Position numbers and translations under genes: made by a program. From Actinomycetota bacterium (GTDB lineage Bacteria; Actinomycetota; UBA4738; HRBIN12), in NCBI GenBank assembly GCA_005885325.1, contig VAYX01000167.1, positions 1-8,289 of the forward strand: a stretch of 8,289 nt of DNA. The letters run 5' to 3'. The notes beneath the pieces are model-generated. The model saw only the letters and a list, made by a program, of their open reading frames with translations, did not search any database and had not been told where the DNA came from. Position 1 is the first letter of the stretch. Each line of letters begins with the position of its first letter. Below, in pieces: positions 5,625 through 8,289 of this stretch.

Positions 5625-6397
5625 GTGGGCCCGCCGGCGTCACGGCGCTGGTGTTGGGGGAGCTCGCTGCCGGCGGGGTGGCGCTCCTGTTCCTCACCCC
5701 GCTGTGGCGCGAGGTGAAGCCGGGGTTCTTCAAGCTCACCGGGTGCGTCGTCCTGGTCGTCGCGGTCGGCGCGTGGGGATCGGCCGGCGCCGGCCTGGTC
5801 GGGGGAAGCCAGGCGGGGCAGTGGTCCGAGCGCCTGGCGGGCGCGCTGGCGGTGTTGACCCTGGTCTGGGTCGTGCTGCTGTTCGTTCGCCGACCGGGTC
5901 CTGCGCGGGCCGTGGGGGTGGCCTCGGTGCCCTTGTCGATCGCCATGCTGGTGGCGATGGCCGGGACCGCCGACGTGTCCCCGGTCGTCTCCTTCCTGCA
6001 GCTGCTCGCCGGGGCGGCCTTCCTCGGCGCGGTGATGGACGGGCTCCTCCTCGGGCACTGGTACCTCACCGACCGCGGGCTTTCGAGGGGACCGATCAAC
6101 CGTTCCACGTCGTTCCTGATCGTCGCGGTGCTGCTCGAGGGGGCGGCCGTCGTGGCGGGGGGGTTCGGTCCCACCAGGACGACGTCGACCTTCAACCCCC
6201 TGCTCACCTCCGCCGGGCTGGCCTCGTGGATCGCGCTCGGGATGGTCGGCGCCACCGCGCTCATCGCCGTCCTGATCCGCGCCGCGCTGAAGGGCCCTCG
6301 GGCATCGGCGGTGCAGGCCGCCACGGGCTTCTTCTATCTCGCCGTCATCACCGCCCTCACCGCGGAGTTCGCGGCGAAGGTTCGGTTCCTCCGCTAG
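5621..6397 (+). CDS. Unrecognised polytopic membrane protein with GHWYL motif, ~8 TM
   Basis: 258-residue integral membrane protein that I cannot place in a named family. Hydrophobic stretches suggest about eight helices, near residues 8-29, 36-60, 72-89, 97-115, 122-148, 163-183, 200-223 and 230-255. The most distinctive segment is at the end of helix 5: GAVMDGLLLGHWYLTDRGLS (136-155). It contains the protein's only histidine (H146) and an intramembrane aspartate (D140) six residues before it. NRSTSF (160-165) and TRTTSTFNPLLTSAG (185-199) are polar loop segments. There is no signal peptide separate from helix 1. A lone membrane histidine next to W and Y could bind heme, quinone or a proton, but that is speculation. 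It heads an operon: the CPBP-like gene starts three bases after its stop. The GTG start is overlapped by a five-codon mini-ORF, and only a weak GGA-type sequence precedes it. Confidence 0.75.
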   Translation: MSGPAGVTALVLGELAAGGVALLFLTPLWREVKPGFFKLTGCVVLVVAVGAWGSAGAGLVGGSQAGQWSERLAGALAVLTLVWVVLLFVRRPGPARAVGVASVPLSIAMLVAMAGTADVSPVVSFLQLLAGAAFLGAVMDGLLLGHWYLTDRGLSRGPINRSTSFLIVAVLLEGAAVVAGGFGPTRTTSTFNPLLTSAGLASWIALGMVGATALIAVLIRAALKGPRASAVQAATGFFYLAVITALTAEFAAKVRFLR

Positions 6398-6400
6398 CCC

Positions 6401-7030
6401 ATGATCACGGCGGTGACGATCGCCGGCGCGCTCCTGGAGCTCGCCGCATGGTGGGGCGTCTCCTGGAAAGGGGTCAGCATCTGGGTGGCCATGGGGCTCG
6501 CCCTTCCCGCCATCGGCATCGCGGCCGTTGCGGTCCGAGCGCCGTCGCTCTCGCCGGCGGTGAGTGCGGGCTTCGCCGTCGCCGCGGGCGTGTCGGCCGG
6601 CGTCGGCCTGTACCTGGCGACGCGGCTCTTCGTCGCAGCCGTGCGGCCGTGGCGGACCTTCCAGCGCCATTCGGTCCAGACGTATGCGCGTCAGGCGGGG
6701 TTGCCGCTCGCCGCAGCCATCGTGCTGGCTGCGGCGGTGATGGCTCCGGGCGAGGAGCTGTTCTGGCGGGGCCTGTTCCAGGCCAAGCTGAGTGTGGTCC
6801 TCGACGGCCGGACGGCGGGGGCGGCGGTGACGTGGCTCACGTTCGCGGTGGCCAACCTGCCAAGCCGCAACCTGGCCATCGTCGCCGGGGCGGTGGTGGG
6901 GGGCGCCGTGTGGTCGGCGCTGGCCTGGTGGACCGGGGGTGTGCTGGCCAGCATGGTGTGCCACTCGGTGTGGACGGCCCTGATGCTCGGATTCCCCGTG
7001 GTCCGCGCCCCCGTCGGTGGTCGGGCGTGA
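6401..7030 (+). CDS. CPBP (CAAX protease/bacteriocin-processing, Abi-like) intramembrane metalloprotease homologue, divergent
   Basis: 209-residue membrane protein with about six hydrophobic segments and the layout of the CPBP/Rce1 family of intramembrane proteases. Motif 1 is intact: GEELFWRG (117-124), with E118, E119 and R123 giving EExxxR. Motif 2, normally FxxxH, reads FAVAN (148-152), so the histidine is asparagine. Motif 3, normally HxxxN/D, reads HSVWT (188-192), so histidine is kept and the last position is threonine. Two expected active-site or metal-site residues are thus altered, and the protein may be inactive or use a variant site. Family members process prenylated or signal-like peptides, confer bacteriocin immunity, or have unknown roles. 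It starts with ATG three bases after the upstream stop and ends in a GTGA overlap with the next gene, so it is translationally coupled on both sides. GGTGG at 7016-7020, near its 3' end, may help start the next gene. Confidence 0.78.
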   Translation: MITAVTIAGALLELAAWWGVSWKGVSIWVAMGLALPAIGIAAVAVRAPSLSPAVSAGFAVAAGVSAGVGLYLATRLFVAAVRPWRTFQRHSVQTYARQAGLPLAAAIVLAAAVMAPGEELFWRGLFQAKLSVVLDGRTAGAAVTWLTFAVANLPSRNLAIVAGAVVGGAVWSALAWWTGGVLASMVCHSVWTALMLGFPVVRAPVGGRA

Positions 7031-7986
7031 CCGACGGGCCCCCGCCGGAGTTCGAGCGGGTCCTGGAGCGTGGGGCATTCTGCTCCATCGCCGCGGAGAC
7101 CGCGCGCGGGCCTCACCTCACGCCGCTCGTGTTCACGTGGTCCGACGGGCGGGTGTGGGTGACGACCTCGCGCGGATCGGTCAAGGCACGGGCGTGGCGA
7201 ACGAACCCGCGGGTGGCGGGGTTGGTCCGGGACGAGGCCCGGGCGGTCACCTTCACCGGCCGAGCGGTGGCCTACGACGTGCTCGACCCGTCCACCTGGA
7301 TCCGGACTGCCGCTCGGATGCCCGAGGTGACCGCGGCCTCCATCAGGTTCACGGCCAAGAACGCGAGGTTCTTCGCCGGCTATGCGGTGGATGCTCGTCG
7401 CATCCCACTCGCGTGGACTCCTCCGGGGCGAGTGTTCGTGGAGATCGTCGTGGAGCGGGCCGCGCTCATCGACGACGGCGAGGTGCGTGCGCTGTGGGGC
7501 GAATGGGACGCCTCCCACCCCTCTGCTGAGGCCTTCCGAGCGCGACGGGGCGGGACCGATGCGTTCGCCGCCCTCCCGCCGCCCGTCCGGAACGGCCTCG
7601 GTGGGAGCGGTCAGGCGGCGATCGCGATCGCCGGGCAGCGGGGCACGGTCGTGCTTCCGGCCCGGTGGGCCGAGGACGGGCCGGACCTGTATGCGGCGAT
7701 GCCACGGGAATCCCTGGCGCTCGCGGGGGCGAGCGGGGGCGCCGCCCCGGTCGCCCTCGTGGTGGACCGGGCATCGTGGTGGCGGGCCCGGGAAATGATC
7801 GGCGCTATGGCCCAGGGGGTCGGGCAGGTGTTCCTGCCCGACCGGCTCCGATCGGGCGGCAGATCTGCCGAGGAGAAGGTGCGACGGACCGGTGCGGACC
7901 CCGAGGGCGCCGCGCTGGTCAGGATCCGTCCGGGGAGGCTCGTGTGGTGGCGCGGCTGGTCGAGCGGGAGCGTGACGATCGGATGA
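7027..7986 (+). CDS. Two-domain pyridoxamine 5'-phosphate oxidase-like (FMN-binding split barrel) protein
   Basis: 319-residue soluble protein with two split-barrel halves. The N-terminal half begins FERVLERGAFCSIAAETARG, then HLTPLVFTWSDGRVWVTTSR (to about residue 49). This is the typical 'l..g..~~la....g.PhvtPl.f..ddg.l~~~t.~.s.K...l..nPrVa' pattern of PNPOx-like FMN or F420 proteins, and SVKARAWRTNPRVAGLV completes it. The C-terminal half repeats the theme: QAAIAIAGQRGTVVLPARW (196-214), VALVVDRASWWRAREMIGAM (242-261) and GQVFLP. The second domain is less typical and may be a non-binding partner that completes a pseudo-dimer. Relatives include flavin-dependent oxidases, F420 reductases and heme-degrading HugZ-type proteins; the reaction here is unknown. 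The GTG start overlaps the CPBP stop, and the TGA overlaps the ATG of the next gene. Frame 1 is open as far back as 5704, but only from 7027 does it encode a recognisable domain. Confidence 0.8.
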   Translation: MTDGPPPEFERVLERGAFCSIAAETARGPHLTPLVFTWSDGRVWVTTSRGSVKARAWRTNPRVAGLVRDEARAVTFTGRAVAYDVLDPSTWIRTAARMPEVTAASIRFTAKNARFFAGYAVDARRIPLAWTPPGRVFVEIVVERAALIDDGEVRALWGEWDASHPSAEAFRARRGGTDAFAALPPPVRNGLGGSGQAAIAIAGQRGTVVLPARWAEDGPDLYAAMPRESLALAGASGGAAPVALVVDRASWWRAREMIGAMAQGVGQVFLPDRLRSGGRSAEEKVRRTGADPEGAALVRIRPGRLVWWRGWSSGSVTIG

Positions 7987-8289
7987 CGGTCGTGCGGACC
8001 GCGGTGGAGGTCGACGCCCCGCCGAAGGAAGTGTGGGCCGTGATCTCCGACCCGGCGAACCTGCCGCACTGGGACCGCCACATCGAGTCGGTGGAGGCCC
8101 TCCCCAAGGGTGGGCTGTCCCCCGGGGTCACATACGTCGTCGTCGTTCGGTTCATGCGCGTGCGGGCCCGGGTGAACGCGGAGGTCGTCGAGTGGTCACC
8201 GCCGTCGCACGCGAGGATCCGGTTCTCCGGTCCGGTCGATGCCACGGTCGACACCGTGATCGACCCGCTTCCGAACGGGCGCAGCCTCC
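7983..8289 (+). CDS. SRPBCC (polyketide cyclase/dehydrase-like) protein, 3'-truncated by the window edge
   Basis: First 102 codons of a START-like helix-grip protein. MTVVRTAVEVDAPPKEVWAV is the canonical first strand plus 'ap...vw' helix. ISDPANLPHWDRHIESVEAL is the 'l.dp..lp.W...i..ve' loop, a good match to the Polyketide_cyc2 pattern. Later strands (VTYVVVVRFMRVRARVNAEV, EWSPPSHARIRFSG) continue the fold. About 40 residues, including the long C-terminal helix, should lie beyond the window. The ATG at 7983 overlaps the previous stop (ATGA); a weak GGGAG lies at 7966-7970, twelve bases upstream. It is the fourth gene of the operon and may bind a hydrophobic ligand or product of the flavin-type neighbour, which is inference. 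It is only generally similar to the SRPBCC protein at 937-1377. Confidence 0.85.
   Translation, partial: MTVVRTAVEVDAPPKEVWAVISDPANLPHWDRHIESVEALPKGGLSPGVTYVVVVRFMRVRARVNAEVVEWSPPSHARIRFSGPVDATVDTVIDPLPNGRSL

Noticed and set aside
5573..7078. Minus-strand open frame of 501 codons opposite the membrane operon
   Set aside because: The translation is a run of R, G, P, H, D and Q without hydrophobic core or motifs, while the plus strand holds coherent membrane and split-barrel proteins.
5704..7986. A single plus-strand frame open for 760 codons across three genes
   Set aside because: Its first two thirds overlap the membrane and CPBP genes in another frame and give arginine/glycine-rich, domain-free sequence typical of a shadow frame in high-GC DNA. 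Only the part from 7027 is a real gene.

Overview
The window is very GC-rich and densely coded. It reads as chromosomal housekeeping and accessory DNA from a high-GC, probably actinobacterial (Actinomycetota-like) organism. That assignment is inference. It rests on strong G/C third-position bias, frequent GTG starts, ATGA/GTGA gene overlaps, almost no Shine-Dalgarno sequences, and TANNNT hexamers (TAGACT, TAGGCT, TACGCT) only 8-11 bases upstream of start codons, the arrangement typical of leaderless actinobacterial transcripts. No marker gene fixes the species. There are no RNA genes, mobile elements, CRISPR arrays or clear intrinsic terminators, and no gene-free stretch longer than about 100 bases.

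Layout. (1) 1-1377, plus strand: the last ~300 residues of an MFS transporter, then a small SRPBCC/START-like protein. A 10-codon mini-ORF joins them by four-base overlaps at both ends. (2) 1409-2848, plus strand: an NCS1-type nucleobase permease with its own promoter. Its 3' end overlaps by 53 bases the convergent end of (3), a small cupin at 2796-3134 (minus) whose metal-binding histidines are missing. (4) 3228-4760, plus strand: a complete M17 leucyl aminopeptidase (PepA), divergent from the cupin across 93 bases. It is the only unit here with a good ribosome binding site. (5) 4757-5560, minus strand: a class I SAM-dependent methyltransferase. Its stop codon interlocks with the pepA stop codon inside one CTAG. 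(6) 5621 to the window end, plus strand: an operon of an unrecognised ~8-TM membrane protein with one histidine (in an HWYL motif), a divergent CPBP/CAAX-protease-like membrane protein, a two-domain FMN-binding split-barrel protein, and a second SRPBCC protein cut off by the window edge.

The first five units look like independent metabolic or transport genes. The last operon is the best candidate for an undescribed system: four uncharacterised, tightly coupled genes, two in the membrane and two cytoplasmic ligand- or cofactor-binding folds. Its function cannot be derived from this sequence. The transcription and translation architecture is also notable: leaderless promoters, mirror-image divergent -10 boxes, and mini-ORFs that end in the start codon of the following gene.
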